The translations under genes were made by a program, and so were the position numbers. From the NCBI RefSeq assembly GCF_000715075.1, contig NC_134095.1:64299990-64363989 (forward strand): a stretch of 64,000 bases of DNA, read 5' to 3'. Of this stretch, positions 25,341-36,060 are shown in pieces (the first letter of the stretch is position 1; each line of letters opens with the position of its first letter). The notes under the pieces were generated by a model that saw only the letters and a program-made list of their open reading frames with translations, was not told the DNA's origin and did not search any database. The DNA comes from Nicotiana tabacum. Taxonomy: Eukaryota; Streptophyta; Magnoliopsida; Solanales; Solanaceae.

Positions 25341-26131
25341 CACAACTCCAACAACAACAACAAAAAATCCAGTAGTTTCCCACAAGTGGGGTCTAGGGAG
25401 GATGAGATGTACGCAACCTTACCCCTACCCCTAGAAGGGCAGAGAGGGTGTTTCTGATAGACCCTCGGCTGGAGAACGACTGAAAAATAAAAGGTAAATG
25501 CAACAAGTAGGAATACCAGCATGATGGAATAAAACCGAATCTAAGAATGCAATCAAACTAGGTAGTAATAGCCATCTATAAACAAAATATATCATACTAG
25601 TACTAATACTAGTGAACTGAGTAAGACAAAGAGCTCGACTACCTGCAAACTTTCTACCCTAATCTTTGACCTCCACACCCTCCTGTCTAGGGCCATGTCC
25701 TTAGTCAGCTCCAGTTATGCCATGTCTTTCCTAATAACCTCTCCCCAAGACTTCTTATCCTACCTCTATCCCTCCTGCTATCCATCAAGGATAACGACTC
25801 GCACCTTCTAACGGCTAACGGCTCGCACCCGAACCATCTCAACCTCGCCTCCTGCATCGTATCCTGCATAAGGGCTACTCCCACCTTTTCTGGAATAACT
25901 TCATTCCCAATCTTATCCAACCGGGTATACCCACACATCTACCTCAACATACTCATCTCACCTACTTTTAGCTTCTGGGTATGAGAGTTCTTGACCGGCC
26001 AACACTCTGCTCCATACAACATAGTCGGTCTAACTACAACCTTGTAGAACTTACCTTTAAGTCTCAACGGCACATTCGTATATACAAGACACCGGAACGA
26101 TCCTCCACTTCATCCATCCTGCTCCAATACG
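25341..26131 (-). mobile_element. 5'-truncated RTE-type LINE, 3' end and RT C-terminus
   Basis: On the minus strand, from about 26130 downward, the reading is GWMKWRIVPV, then PLRLKGKFYKVVVRPTMLYGAECWPVKNSHTQKL, MCGYTRLDKIGNEVI and EARLRWFG. This is the C-terminal end of a plant RTE-clade non-LTR reverse transcriptase. Stops follow MSMLR and elsewhere. Downstream comes a 3' region with GCCGAGGGTCTATCAG, GGGTAAGGTTGCGTAC and CCCCACTTGTGGGAA, ending in a TTG-repeat tail at about 25341-25360. That tail and leader are also the 3' part of tobacco TS SINEs, but the coding part just upstream shows that this copy is the LINE. It inserted into an LTR fragment. Target duplications were not resolved. 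Confidence 0.8.
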
Positions 26132-26389
26132 ATATGAGAAATTTATGATCATTTTACTAAGAATTGGGTTGCCAGATTTTTCAGATTAAATACGAAATTG
26201 CCACTGAATTCATATTTAAAAATCTGCACTATTTCCAAATATTGAAACTAACACATCTCCTTCATTATAAGGTCAAATAGAGTAATGCATATGCCTAACT
26301 TTACTGAAATTTCATGAGGAATCAATTGGAGGGATTAAGTGAGTTTCGGGATCGTTTGGCATAAGAGACGAGGTAGAATAGCTGGGCAT
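26132..26389. other. Unassigned stretch
   Basis: About 260 bp of AT-rich sequence with no open frame or repeat I can place. Confidence 0.4.
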
Positions 26390-26894
26390 TTGGGATTGGG
26401 AGAATTCAAGAATGGTCTCCAAATTTCTTCTATGGGGTAAGTGTTTTCTACTTGGTTTTTATTATATTTCGTGATTCCATCTTCGTTTTTAGCATTTGAT
26501 TGATGATTTAAAAAGAGAAATTGGGGGGGTTTTGTCTAAACTTTCCTAAAGTGATTTTTTGAGTTTTGAACACTAATTCAGAGTCGGAATTGAGTGAATT
26601 AGTATAGTTGGACTCATAATAGAATGAGTTATCGAATTTTGTGGGTTTTGTCGAGTTTCAATGTGCGAGCGTAGATTTGACTTTTTGGTTGACTTTGTAA
26701 AAATATGTAAAAATTCGACCTTTATCAATTGGGTTTGCTTCCTATGACATTATTTGATAATTTTGAGTTGCTTTTGGCTTGTTTTGAGCGGTTCAGAGGA
26801 TGATTTGAGCGGGATGGCACTTCTTTTTTGGGGAAAACTACCCATTAGAATTTGGGTTGATTGTGTTATTTATGTTAGATGAAGGCCGTGTACG
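26390..26894 (+). mobile_element. LTR fragment (plus), B/A-related family
   Basis: On the opposite strand it resembles part of B's LTR near 11350-11830: GGGTTTTGTCTAAACTTTCC here against the AGACAAAATCCCTCAC region there, and TTTTGAGTTGCTTTTGGCT in both. Both ends are missing. It stops abruptly where similarity to the Tat1 LTR begins. Confidence 0.6.
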
Positions 26895-27689
26895 CCTTAT
26901 CTGTGTATGAGCCGTGCTGTCTATGTGCATTACTTGTGGAGGTATATCTGAGCTTTCTATCTGCATTCTCTGTGTTTTCCCCTCTAAATGCAGTCCTATG
27001 TGTTCTTATTTGTCACCTAGCATTTTGCCTTTAAACCTAAGGGTCTGCCTAGAATGTCCTTCATAGGATAAAAGTCCTAAATTCTTCTGGGACTGATAGA
27101 AAGGGACGGGTAACAACATGCAATAGGGGTCGAGACCAACCCCCGCTTTAATTACCTTCACGGGACGGGAAAGGGTCGATATGGATATGATGACCGGTGC
27201 ATTAATGCCACGTGTAGCCCCTCTTTGAGAAGTGTCATACCGGGTATTGCATTGATGTGATCCATATTATAAACAAACCTAGGACCCCCTCCCCCTTTTA
27301 TGCTTAGATTGTAATTCTTTTCAAAAAGTCTTGCTTTTCATTAATTGTTTCTCAAACACCTGTGTATCAAAACTTAAATTCCCTATTATGTGATCCCTAC
27401 TTGTCTATTTGCTAATTGTACAAATTCACAAAAAACTGTTTGGCGGGGAACCACACTGGTGGATCCTGAGGGGTGCGTAACACATTCCCCTTAGGATAAT
27501 TTCAATCCCTTACCTTATTTCTGGTTATGAAACGTAGTTATAAATGAACCCCCATAGGTGTCCTAACGCACCTTAAATCGTTAGGTGGCAACTCTTCAAA
27601 AATGCAAATCCCTTTCCCAAAAGGAAAGAGTTGTCCCATACCAAAATGTCATAAACCCGATTTTCGCAGAGGGAAAAAGGGGCGCGACA
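26895..27689 (+). repeat. 5' LTR of Tat1, last 795 bp only
   Basis: It matches 53354-54148 nearly base for base (CCTATCTGTG-type start after a sharp break, shared AAACCTAAGGGTCTGCCTAG and TAGGTGTCCTAACGCACC). It ends GGGGCGCGACA. The first base of homology is an abrupt junction to an unrelated LTR fragment. Confidence 0.88.
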
Positions 27690-27692
27690 GCG

Positions 27693-27711
27693 TGGTGACT
27701 CTACTCGGGAT
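27693..27711 (+). promoter_or_regulatory. Primer binding site of Tat1, mutated
   Basis: TGGTGACTCTACTCGGGAT lies three bases after the LTR end. It differs at a few sites from TGGCGACTCTGCTGGGGACC, the PBS of Tat2 in the same window. The common ancestor of both words is probably the functional site. I have not matched it to a specific tRNA with certainty. Confidence 0.75.
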
Positions 27712-28364
27712 ATTTAGGCTTTTACCATTTCATACCGCTTTTTGTGAATTTTTACCCCTCCCTATGTGCAATTATTTCTTTAACTCCTTTAAGCATTTAA
27801 TTTCTTTTTCAAAAGCAAAATTGATATATCTTTCTTGTTTGCTTCCTTTATAATTACTTTAAATTATGAAACTACTGTATTTATTGCTTTCTTAATGTGC
27901 AAATACATGTCAACATGCTTTTAATTATTGCATAATCATGCTCAATATCATACTTCACTCGTGCCAAACAAATACTATAGCAACGCTTGATGAGTGGTTG
28001 CGCCCTTCCTATATCATTACCCCCAAAATTTAGAAAGGCATATTTGCGGTAAAACTAGTCGATTAGCGGTGCAGTCGGCAGTTCCGTGCCTCCCCCCTTG
28101 AGTTGTCCGCTCAAGGGTACCAGTCTAAAACCCCATAGAAACCTTACTCTGTTTAATTTGCGCATGCATCATGGTCAAACCTAGTCGGGTCAGTTATGTT
28201 GTCCATATAATGATCCTTTAAGATAGCCTTGTCCAAAGGTCCACTAGCTTTCCCTAAACCCAAACAGACATCATCACGTTCTATGCATTTATTTGGAGAA
28301 CTAAATGCTTCATGCTAATTGTTGATATTAAATAGTTGAGTTTTGTAGGGGTAAGGGCCTAACC
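27712..28364 (+). other. 5' leader of Tat1
   Basis: Non-coding stretch between the PBS and ORF1. It includes a pyrimidine-rich end (TTGTTTGTCTTGCAG at about 28365-28379) that could act as a splice acceptor. No conserved protein is seen; the frame at 27602-27853 crosses the LTR edge and is not credible. Confidence 0.5.
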
Positions 28365-29861
28365 TTGTTTGTCTTGCAGAATATAAGGCACGAAGTCCCC
28401 ATATTCGGCATGGTCACCAACATCCACCCAAGATTGCTAAGCTGGTGGAAAGATTTACATTCTAGTGACAAAACCCTCGTCAGAAAATATCTGGGTAATC
28501 TACCATCCCTCTTGGAGGTCCAACCTAACAACATGATAATAGAAGATGCTATCTTATTTTGGGATTGTGAAAGGGTCGTGTTTCGCTTCGGGGACATCGA
28601 GATGACGCCTTTGTTAGAGGAGATAGGAGGACTGGCCAGTCTAGTATGGGAACCTCCGGGTTTGCTAATGCCTGAGAACCGCACGGGCAAGGGTTTCCTA
28701 AAAATGATGGGTTTGAAGAAGAATGCAGAATTGGTATGCCTAAAGGAATCGTACATCCCTTTTGACTACCTGTATGAAAGGTACGGTCATAGAAAATCAT
28801 ATCGTACCTACCCTGATGAGTTTGCCACCACGTCCTTGGGACATATTCATTGTAGGGTGTTTTGCTTCTTGGGTCTGATCGTGTTTCCAATGAAGAAAGG
28901 GAGAATCCATACAAGGCTGGGTATGGTAACCAAGACCCTAATGGAGGGGATTAGTGGGCAGACATTCAGCATTGTACCCATGATCATCGCAGACATATAC
29001 CGAGCCTTTTAGAAGTGTCAACAAGGAGCGAAACACTTCGAAGGCTGCAATCTACTACTTCAGCTTTGGCTCATGGAACATCTCCAAAAGGGCGAATACC
29101 GACAAGAAATTCAGCGAAGAGCCTGGGATGACCACATCGCTTTCCACCATCCAAAGCGAATGAATTACATCCCTGACATGTTCGCTCGGCCTGAGAATGC
29201 TAAAGGATGGGTTGAGCTCTTTGATAACCTGATTAAAGAACATGTTCAATGGATGTTCGAGTGGTTTCCGACAGAGGAGTTCATCGCCCGATCCAGAGAT
29301 GCACCTTTCCTGATACTGATTGGTCTAAGAGGAACATACCCTTACATCCCTTTTCGAGTTATGAGGCAAGCAGGTAGGAAACAAGTCATACCCAGGGTCA
29401 ACAAGATGAGCCATCTTCGAGGTGACTTCTAAAATGATGATAGTCCCCACAAGTGCCAAGCCCAACACATATGGCACTGCAAGATCGTAATGGAGAAAGA
29501 CACCATTGAGCCAGACAGATATCATGCTGGTTGTACCCCTTTCTATTCTGGTTGGTTGGAAGACAATTGGGATGGTCTGGGCAAGCGAGGGTTCGTTCAA
29601 GGCCACAGAATTATAGATGAAAAGGTCGAGGCGCAAGTCAAATGCAACCAGCTAAGCAAAAGGATCCATGAGTACGAGAGCGAACACCGCGAGATACAAG
29701 AGTCCAAGCAGAAGCTGATTGAGGAATGGAAAGACATGGCTATCAGTGCCAACAAAAAGCTAGGATACATGGAGCAAGGCATAGTAGAACTGGAAGGGAA
29801 ATTTCTCAAGAGGATTGAAGACTGTCAAAAGGCTGAAGACCGAAGGCGGACATATAGCTAG
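28365..29861 (+). pseudogene. Tat1 ORF1: plant-mobile-domain protein, two stops
   Basis: This is the extra ORF that Ogre-type elements carry upstream of gag. Its role is unknown. One frame of 499 codons runs throughout with only two nonsense codons, TAG at 29010-29012 (after YRAF) and TAA at 29430-29432 (after RGDF). The N-terminal two thirds show a plant mobile domain (aminotransferase-like, PMD): LLSWWKDL, LGNLPSLLEV, FWDCERVVFRFGDIEMTPLLEEIGGL, then FCFLGLIVFPMKKGRIHTRL and FSIVPMIIADIYRAF, and CNLLLQLWLMEHL after the first stop. The last roughly 75 residues (EAQVKCNQLSKRIHEYESE onward) are charged and heptad-like, a likely coiled coil. The start is the first Met in the frame; an upstream exon is possible. 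PMD proteins also occur as host genes, but position, strand and context tie this one to the retrotransposon. Confidence 0.8.
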
Positions 29862-30308
29862 AGCATACCTGTTGCTGGGACTTCGTGAATTGGGGAAGCT
29901 GTTCGAAGGAGCCAGAGATGCCGAGTCTAGGGAAAGTCCTTCTGGGACCAAGTAGATAGGAGTTTACCTTTTTTGCTTTATGGGTGTAATAAGGCCAATG
30001 GCCATTAGTGACTTTTATTTCTTGTTTATTCCGTGTCGTTTTGGGATTCGTCTATTTATATCAATAAAATGAGGCATTTAGCATTCTAAGTTCTCTAAAT
30101 CAATTTGTCATGAGGCCTACCTCGGGCACAAAGAGGTTCCCAAATTAGGACACGTTTTACATTCCCGCACTATGTGTTTAAATTTTGCGATACTTTTTAT
30201 AATCCTTACTGACTTGGTTACCTTTTGTTTTTATTTTTGTTTTTATTATTCCCCTCTCCAAAGGTTAGCTCGTGCACTCTGGCATAATCATCTTATTTAA
30301 CAAGATCC
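29862..30308 (+). other. Spacer between ORF1 and gag of Tat1
   Basis: AT-rich, non-coding stretch of about 450 bp. I see no promoter or conserved motif that I can defend. Confidence 0.45.
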
Positions 30309-32160
30309 ATGGGCCCTCCACCCACTCCTCCTCTTAGTCCCATTAAAGGCAAGAACAAAGGCAAAATGGAAGATTTAAACAACATCAGGAAGGAGAACAC
30401 AGCTGAACGGGTAGAGGCCACTGATGGCCATGGTATTCGGGTTCCTAACGGGAATGTGTCACAACTTGAACAGAAACTGTTGAAATTCCACGAAGAACTT
30501 GATCAGGTCCGAAATCTAGCAACTGTCATTTTCCCTTAGCACCCCAGATATCAACTTCCCCAACGCTCAAAACCCTACACCTACTCAAAATATCCCAAAA
30601 CAGCAGAATTATCCTGTGCCTCACCATCACACTGCTCCACCAAAGAACCAATGTAACACCTGTCATACCCCAAACAACACTCCACTACTCATCCCAGAAC
30701 CTTAGCACTCCACAAACGACCATTTCCATACCCATACACTAGGCTACCATAACACTCATATCTACGTGGAGACCATGCCACACTCCACCCAACCTATCTC
30801 ATGCACACCTGAGTCTGATGAAAAGGATGTGCTTATTAGGAATTTGGCCGAGGAACTTAAGAAACTCACCAACTAGATTCAGAGCGTTGAAGGAAGCAAA
30901 GGAATTGAGGGGCTGAACTATGAGGATCTTTGCATACAACCTAATGTCGTACTGTCTGAGGGGTGCAAACCTCCTTAGTTCGAAATGTATGATAGTACGG
31001 GTGATCCAAGGGTCCTACTAAGAACATATTGCGACAATCTGGTTGGAGTAGGGAAGGATGAAAGGATCCATATGAAGCTATTCATAAGGAGTTTGAAAGG
31101 AGATGCATTGTCTTGGTACATCAGCAAGGATCCCAAGAAGTGGTCAAGCTGGGTAGGCATGGCGTCTGAATTTATGGATAAATTTATGTTTAATATAGAG
31201 AATGCACCAGACGTGTTCTATATCCAAAATTTGAAGAAGAAGCCCAAAGAGACGTTTCGCGAGTATGCTACTCGTTGGAGGTCTGAAGCTGCTAAGGTTA
31301 GACCCACCTTAGAAGAGGAGCAAATGAACAAGTTCTTTGTCCGGGCTTAGGACCCGCAGTATTATGAACGACTAATGATGATTGAGAACCACAAGTTCTC
31401 CGATATTATCAAGTTGGGTGAAAGAATTGAAGAAGGTAATAAAAGTGGTATGGTTACAAATTTTGAGGCCTTGCAAGCTACGATAAGGCTTTACTGTCCG
31501 GTGGTGTGTCTAAGAAAAGAGACGTAGGGGCCGTGATGATTGCACAAAGGACCAAGTCTCCCCTCAAATACCAAGCTTACCCAACATCTTCACTCACATA
31601 CCAACCAACCCCAAATTACCAAGCACCCTCACCCTCGTACCAAGCTCCGCCACCAACTTATTAGTCACCTCCACCTCCTATACACCAACCTATCTCACCC
31701 AGATACTCCCGACCCGCTCATGTCTACCAAACTTATAATGCTCAACCATCCCATTATCAATCACCCCATGCACGCCAAAATTTCCCTAGACCCCGACCTA
31801 ATTTTGATCGTAGACCTCCAAAACAATATACCGCCATCGCTGAACCCATCGACCAGCTGTATGAGAAGCTCAAAGCTACCGGTTATGTCACCCCTAGCCC
31901 TGCTGCAACCTCGGAGAATCCTTCTCAGTGGGTTAACCCAAACAAGTCCTTTGCATACCACTCCGACATGAAAGGGCACACAATCGATGAATGTCGCTCC
32001 TTGAAAGATAAGATACAGTCTTTAATTGATAACAAGATCATTGTGGCAAAGGAACCTGCTCCGAATGTCCGCAACAACCCTCTGCCAGACCATAAGGGTG
32101 GAGGTATCCACATGATTGAAATAGAAGATAACTAGGATCCCAAGGGATCAATCGATTTGA
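30309..32160 (+). pseudogene. gag: Tat1 gag, broken
   Basis: Gag forms the virus-like particle. A Pro-rich Met start (MGPPPTPPLSP) leads to a short frame closed at 30537. After a poorly readable Gln/Pro-rich stretch the core gag domain is clear (YDSTGDPRVLLRTYCDNLVG, MKLFIRSLKGDALSWYI, FREYATRWRSEAAKVRPTL at 30985-31350). A TAG at 31348-31350 and a frameshift near 31485 interrupt it. The frame then continues through Tyr/Pro-rich repeats (YQAPSPSYQAPPPTY), DQLYEKLKATGYV and a degenerate zinc-finger-like motif at 31950-31994 (F-x2-H-x5-H-x4-C). That site begins with Phe where a Cys would complete a C-H-H-C set. Fused or adjacent to protease downstream. Confidence 0.85.
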
Positions 32161-33807
32161 TCGCAGGATGATGACCCAAAGATACCAACAATTACTCTCA
32201 ATCCAATCACAGTCCAAATCTAACCATCCAAGGACGCTGAGGTGAATATGTCTATACCTCTTGAGTTTGAAGCAGCGCCACCCGCAAAGACACCGACACC
32301 AATTGAGGTTGAATTCGTGTCTCCAGCAAATGCACCCGCACCATTTGAGGTTGCAGTCTTGACACCCTAGGCACATGTTCCATTTGAAGTGAGGATAGTC
32401 GCGCTGATCCTAGTGGCGATGTTAACCATGTCACCATTCTATACAAATGTTGTACCCTGGGACTATGCAACCGAGGTGAGAAGGAAGGGTAAGATCAGCG
32501 TTGAAGAAACTGTCGCAGCACATGGTATGACAAGAACTAGTAGAGTCTATACTCCTGAACACCTGGCTGAGTCAAGTAAGTAGGCTTCCAATTGGCCGCC
32601 CCTCATTGAGACAGGTCCGGACGACCTTTGCAGGAAAATACAGGCTAAGGAATATTTGGTCATCGACCAGTTGAACAAGACGCTAGCACAAATATCCATT
32701 CTCTCCATGCTGCAAAATTCTGAGACGCACAAGAATGCTTTGATAAAGGTGATAAATGAAGTATACGTACCAAGTAACATCACTAGCAGGGAAATGGCTA
32801 ATATGGTAGGACTAGTCCTGGAAAGCCATAAGATCACCTTTCATGAAGACGAGCTGCCACCTGAAGGGCTGGGGCACAACAAGGCACTGCACATCACCGT
32901 GCAATGTGAAGATTATTTCATCACTAAAATCCTAATTGATGGAGGTTTCGGTCCTAATATTTGTCCGCTGGTAACACTCAAGAAGTTGGGTAAAGGGCTG
33001 CATGAGATAAAGGATGGAGAAATCAATGTGAAAGCCTTCGATGGTTCTTAGAGGTCCACCATTGGAGAGATTAGTCTATGCCTGCAGATGGGACCAACTT
33101 GGTTCGAGGTCGATTTCCAGGTGATAGATCTACCAGCGTCTTACAACTTGCTGCTAGGACGGCCGTGGATTCATGCTGCTGGGGCCATAGCATCAACACT
33201 GCATCAGGAAGTAAAGTTCGAATAGAATCACTAGGAAGTGATCATTCACGACGACGGTAGCAACCTTATATACAGTCTCCAGACCATTCCGACAATCGAG
33301 GGAATAAGGAAGCTGGGTGGAGAAACTTACCACCACATTGAGCAGGTCAATGCTATCGACAAAGACAAATGGTGGGATAAAAAAATCAAGATTATACTGA
33401 GTTGGAGTAGGTACGAACCTGGCAAAGGGCTCGGCAAGAACCTCCAAGGAATCTTTAAACCCATAAAACTCAAGAAACATGGCACTACCTTTGGTTTGGG
33501 ATATGAATACACCTGGGAAGAATTCAATAACTGGTTGACACCATGGCGCAGTCCTTACTACCCACTAGAGCAGCCAATACTGCATTTGGAGCAAACTTTC
33601 CAACAGGTTGACATTATTTATGGGTCAAATGAAGAAGAGGCACTTGCAATAGTGAAAAACTTGTTTCTAGAGGATAATGATATGGAATGTTCCATTATTC
33701 TCGAGGAGGAGGGAGAGGAAGGCCCTTCCATACAGGCTGTGAGCAGAGGGGCACATCTCAAGAATTGGACCATCAGGACAACCAAAGCCCGACGAACCTC
33801 GGGGTAG
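32161..33807 (+). pseudogene. pro: Tat1 protease with G-patch, broken
   Basis: This is an aspartic protease that would cut the Gag-Pol polyprotein. The linker is Val/Pro/Ala-rich (to about 32400), then VPWDYA, TRTSRVYTPEHLA and LNKTLAQISILSMLQNSE. The active-site region reads ILIDGGFGPNICPL with the catalytic Asp at 32938-32940. The residues after Asp are Gly-Gly rather than the textbook Ser/Thr-Gly. The ILG-like flap end is LLLGRPWIH (about 33150-33178). A G-patch follows (YEPGKGLGKNLQGI, about 33412-33455), then YEYTWEEFNNW and PYYPLEQP. Stops occur at 33049-33051 and twice near 33223-33234. The frame ends at 33807, and pol starts after a gap of about 200 bp. Confidence 0.82.
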
Positions 33808-34035
33808 CAAGGCTAAAACAAGCATTATTCACTGTTTCCTTTTTGCATTTTTCAATTTCCGTAATAAGATCTTCAATGTTCAAAACAGTTATTCAATTTA
33901 TCAAAAGAATTTTGACTTTTATCATGAATCAATACTTATTGCTATTATTTTCTCTCATTACTTTACCTATACAACATTACTATTACTTGTCTTGATGAAC
34001 CAATGACTGTGACATGCAATGAGACAATGCAATAA
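33808..34035 (+). other. Non-coding gap between protease and pol of Tat1
   Basis: About 200 bp of AT-rich DNA without a long frame. Ogre elements are known to have an intron-like, partly spliced region between protease and RT, and this gap is in the same place. I could not define clean GT and AG borders here, so the intron is only a possibility. Confidence 0.45.
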
Positions 34036-34930
34036 ACGGATATTGCTTCAGAAGAAGATGACATACCTGACGAGATTATCAAAGAAGTTGAGAACTTTGA
34101 GAATAGACGTAAGTCCAACCTGGACGAGATAGAAATTGTCAATCTAGGTGATGCAGAAAATGTCAAGGAAACGCGAATCGGCATTCACCTATCGCCATCA
34201 GAAAAGAAAGAATACACAGAATTTCTAAAGGAGTACGAGGACATATTCGCCTGATCGTATGATGACATGACTGGTCTGAGTACGTCTATTATGGCTCACA
34301 AACTGCCAACCGATCCAATGTGTCCACCGATAAAGCAAAAGCTCAGAAAGTTCAAGCCTGATATGAGTTTGAAAATCAAGGAAGAAGTCAACAAGTAGAT
34401 CAAAGCTAAGGTTCTCAGGGTAGTAGAATACCCGACATGGTTGTCCAACATTGTGCCAGTGCCAAAGAAGGATAGGAAGGTCAGATTCTGTGTCGACTAC
34501 CGGGATCTCAACCGGGCCAGTCCGAAAGACGACTTCCCTTTGCCAAATATACACATCCTGATTGATAATTGTGCCAAGCATGAGTTATAGTCATTCGTAG
34601 ATTGCTTCGCTAGTTATCACCAGATCTGTATGGATGAGGAAGATGCTGAGAAAACGACTTTCATTATACCGTGGGGAGTGTACTATTACAAGATGATGCC
34701 ATTCGACCTGAAGAATACAGGGGCCACCTACATGAGGGACATGACTACCATCTTCTATGATATGATACACAAGGAGATAGAGGTATATGTGGATGATGTT
34801 ATTATCAAATCCAAGAAGGCCACTGACTACATAGAAAATCTGAGGAAGTTCTTCAATAGACTGTGGAGGTATAGACTGGGGTTCCAGCTGGGAAATTGCT
34901 TGGGTTTATTATGAGACGATGAGGAACAGA
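34036..34930 (+). pseudogene. pol: Tat1 reverse transcriptase, broken
   Basis: This would copy the element RNA into DNA. The N-terminal lead reads ASEEDDIPDEI and EYEDIFA. The RT domain reads AHKLPTDP, WLSNIVPVPKKDRKVRFCVDYRDLN, ASPKDDFPLPN, SFVDCFASYHQICM, TTFIIPWGVYYYKMMPFDLKN and the catalytic YVDD at 34786-34797. Stops lie at 34252-34254 (TGA), 34396-34398 (TAG) and 34588-34590 (TAG). Near 34876 the frame shifts by one; the new frame carries GVPAGKLLGF and on into RNase H. The catalytic box itself is intact. Confidence 0.9.
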
Positions 34931-35600
34931 ACTGGATCCATCGAAAGTCAAAGCTATTCAGGAACTGCCACCGCCAAAGAACAAGAAGGATGTGATGAGT
35001 TTCTTGGGAAGGCTTAACTATATCAACCGATTCATAGCACAGTCTACAGTTATCTGTGAGCCAATTTTTAAGATATTGAAGAAGGACGTCACCACCAAAT
35101 GGACTGATGATTGCCAAAAGGCCTTCGACAAAATCAAGGAGTACTTGTCAATACCACCAGTCTTAGTCCCGCCCAAGCCAGGTAGACCCTTATTACTCTA
35201 CCTTGCAGTGTTAGATGGAGCTTTCGGTTGCGTTCTGGGGCAGCACAATGAAATGGGGAGGAAAGAGCAAGCTATTTATTATCTCAATAAGAAGTTCACC
35301 CCGTACAAGGCCCAATATTCTGTATTGGAACGCACCTATTGTGCTTTGACTTAGGTAACGTAGAAGCTGAGACATTACTTCTGTGCCTATACTACATATT
35401 CCATATCAAGGATGGATCCTTTGAAGTACATATTTCATAAGCCCATGCTCAGTGGCAAGCTATCCAAGTGGCAAATCCTATTGAGTGAGTTCAACATTGT
35501 TTACGTAACTCAGAAAACGGTCAAGGGACATGCACTAGCAGACCACCTTGCTGGAAACCACGTGGATGAAGAATACAAACCCCTAAAAATGTATTTTCCT
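34931..35600 (+). pseudogene. pol: Tat1 RNase H (retroviral-type) domain, broken
   Basis: It continues the RT polyprotein in the shifted frame. Seen: LDPSKVKAIQELPPPKN, FLGRLNYINRFI (the RT connection), then WTDDCQKAFDKIKEYL, PLLLYLAVLDGAFGCVLGQH, AIYYLNKKFTPYKAQYSVLE and, after TAG codons at 35352-35354 and 35361-35363, LRHYF and DPLKYIFHKPMLSGKLSKWQ. This is the standard gypsy RNase H that degrades RNA in the hybrid. The linker GHALADHLAG leads to the second RNase H. Confidence 0.85.
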
Positions 35601-36060
35601 GATGAAGAGGTATCATTCATAGGAGAAGACATTGCAGAATCCTATGACGGTTGGAGAATGTTCTTTGATGGAGCAGCAAACTTCAAAGGAGTTGGCATAG
35701 GAGTAGTCCTAATATCAGAAACAGGTCAGCATTATCCGGTGTCTGCCAAACTCAAGTTCCCCTACACCAACAATATGGCCGAGTATGAAGCCTGCATCTT
35801 GGGGCTCAAAATGGCCATTGACATGAACGTTCAAGAGTTGCTAGTAATTGGAGATTCAGACTTACTTATACATTAGGTACGAGAAGAATGGACAACTAAG
35901 AACTCCAAGATACTCCCATATTTGCATCATGTACAGGAATTGAGAAAGAGGTTCATGAAGACGGAATTCCAGCATGTCCCCAGAATCCAGAATGAGTTCG
36001 CTGATGCATTGGCTACCCTATCATCTATGATACAGTATCCCGATAAGAATTTCATTGATC
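35601..36060 (+). pseudogene. pol: Tat1 second RNase H (archaeal-like, aRNH)
   Basis: A second RNase H domain is the mark of the Tat lineage. Acidic residues that would bind metal can all be seen: Asp in WRMFFDGAAN, Glu in NMAEYEACILGL, Asp in LLVIGDSDLL and Asp in NEFADALATL. One TAG at 35874-35876 (after DLLIH) breaks the frame; both sides are in register. This domain is the best kept part of pol. Confidence 0.85.

Noticed and set aside
25349..25480. Stand-alone TS-type SINE
   Set aside because: RTE reverse transcriptase sequence lies directly upstream on the same strand, and no tRNA-like box A and box B head was seen, so it is read as the LINE's own 3' end.
31540..31971. 143-codon His/Pro-rich frame
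   Set aside because: It is the off-frame shadow of the Tat1 gag C-terminal region, whose real frame gives the Tyr/Pro repeats and the zinc-finger-like motif.
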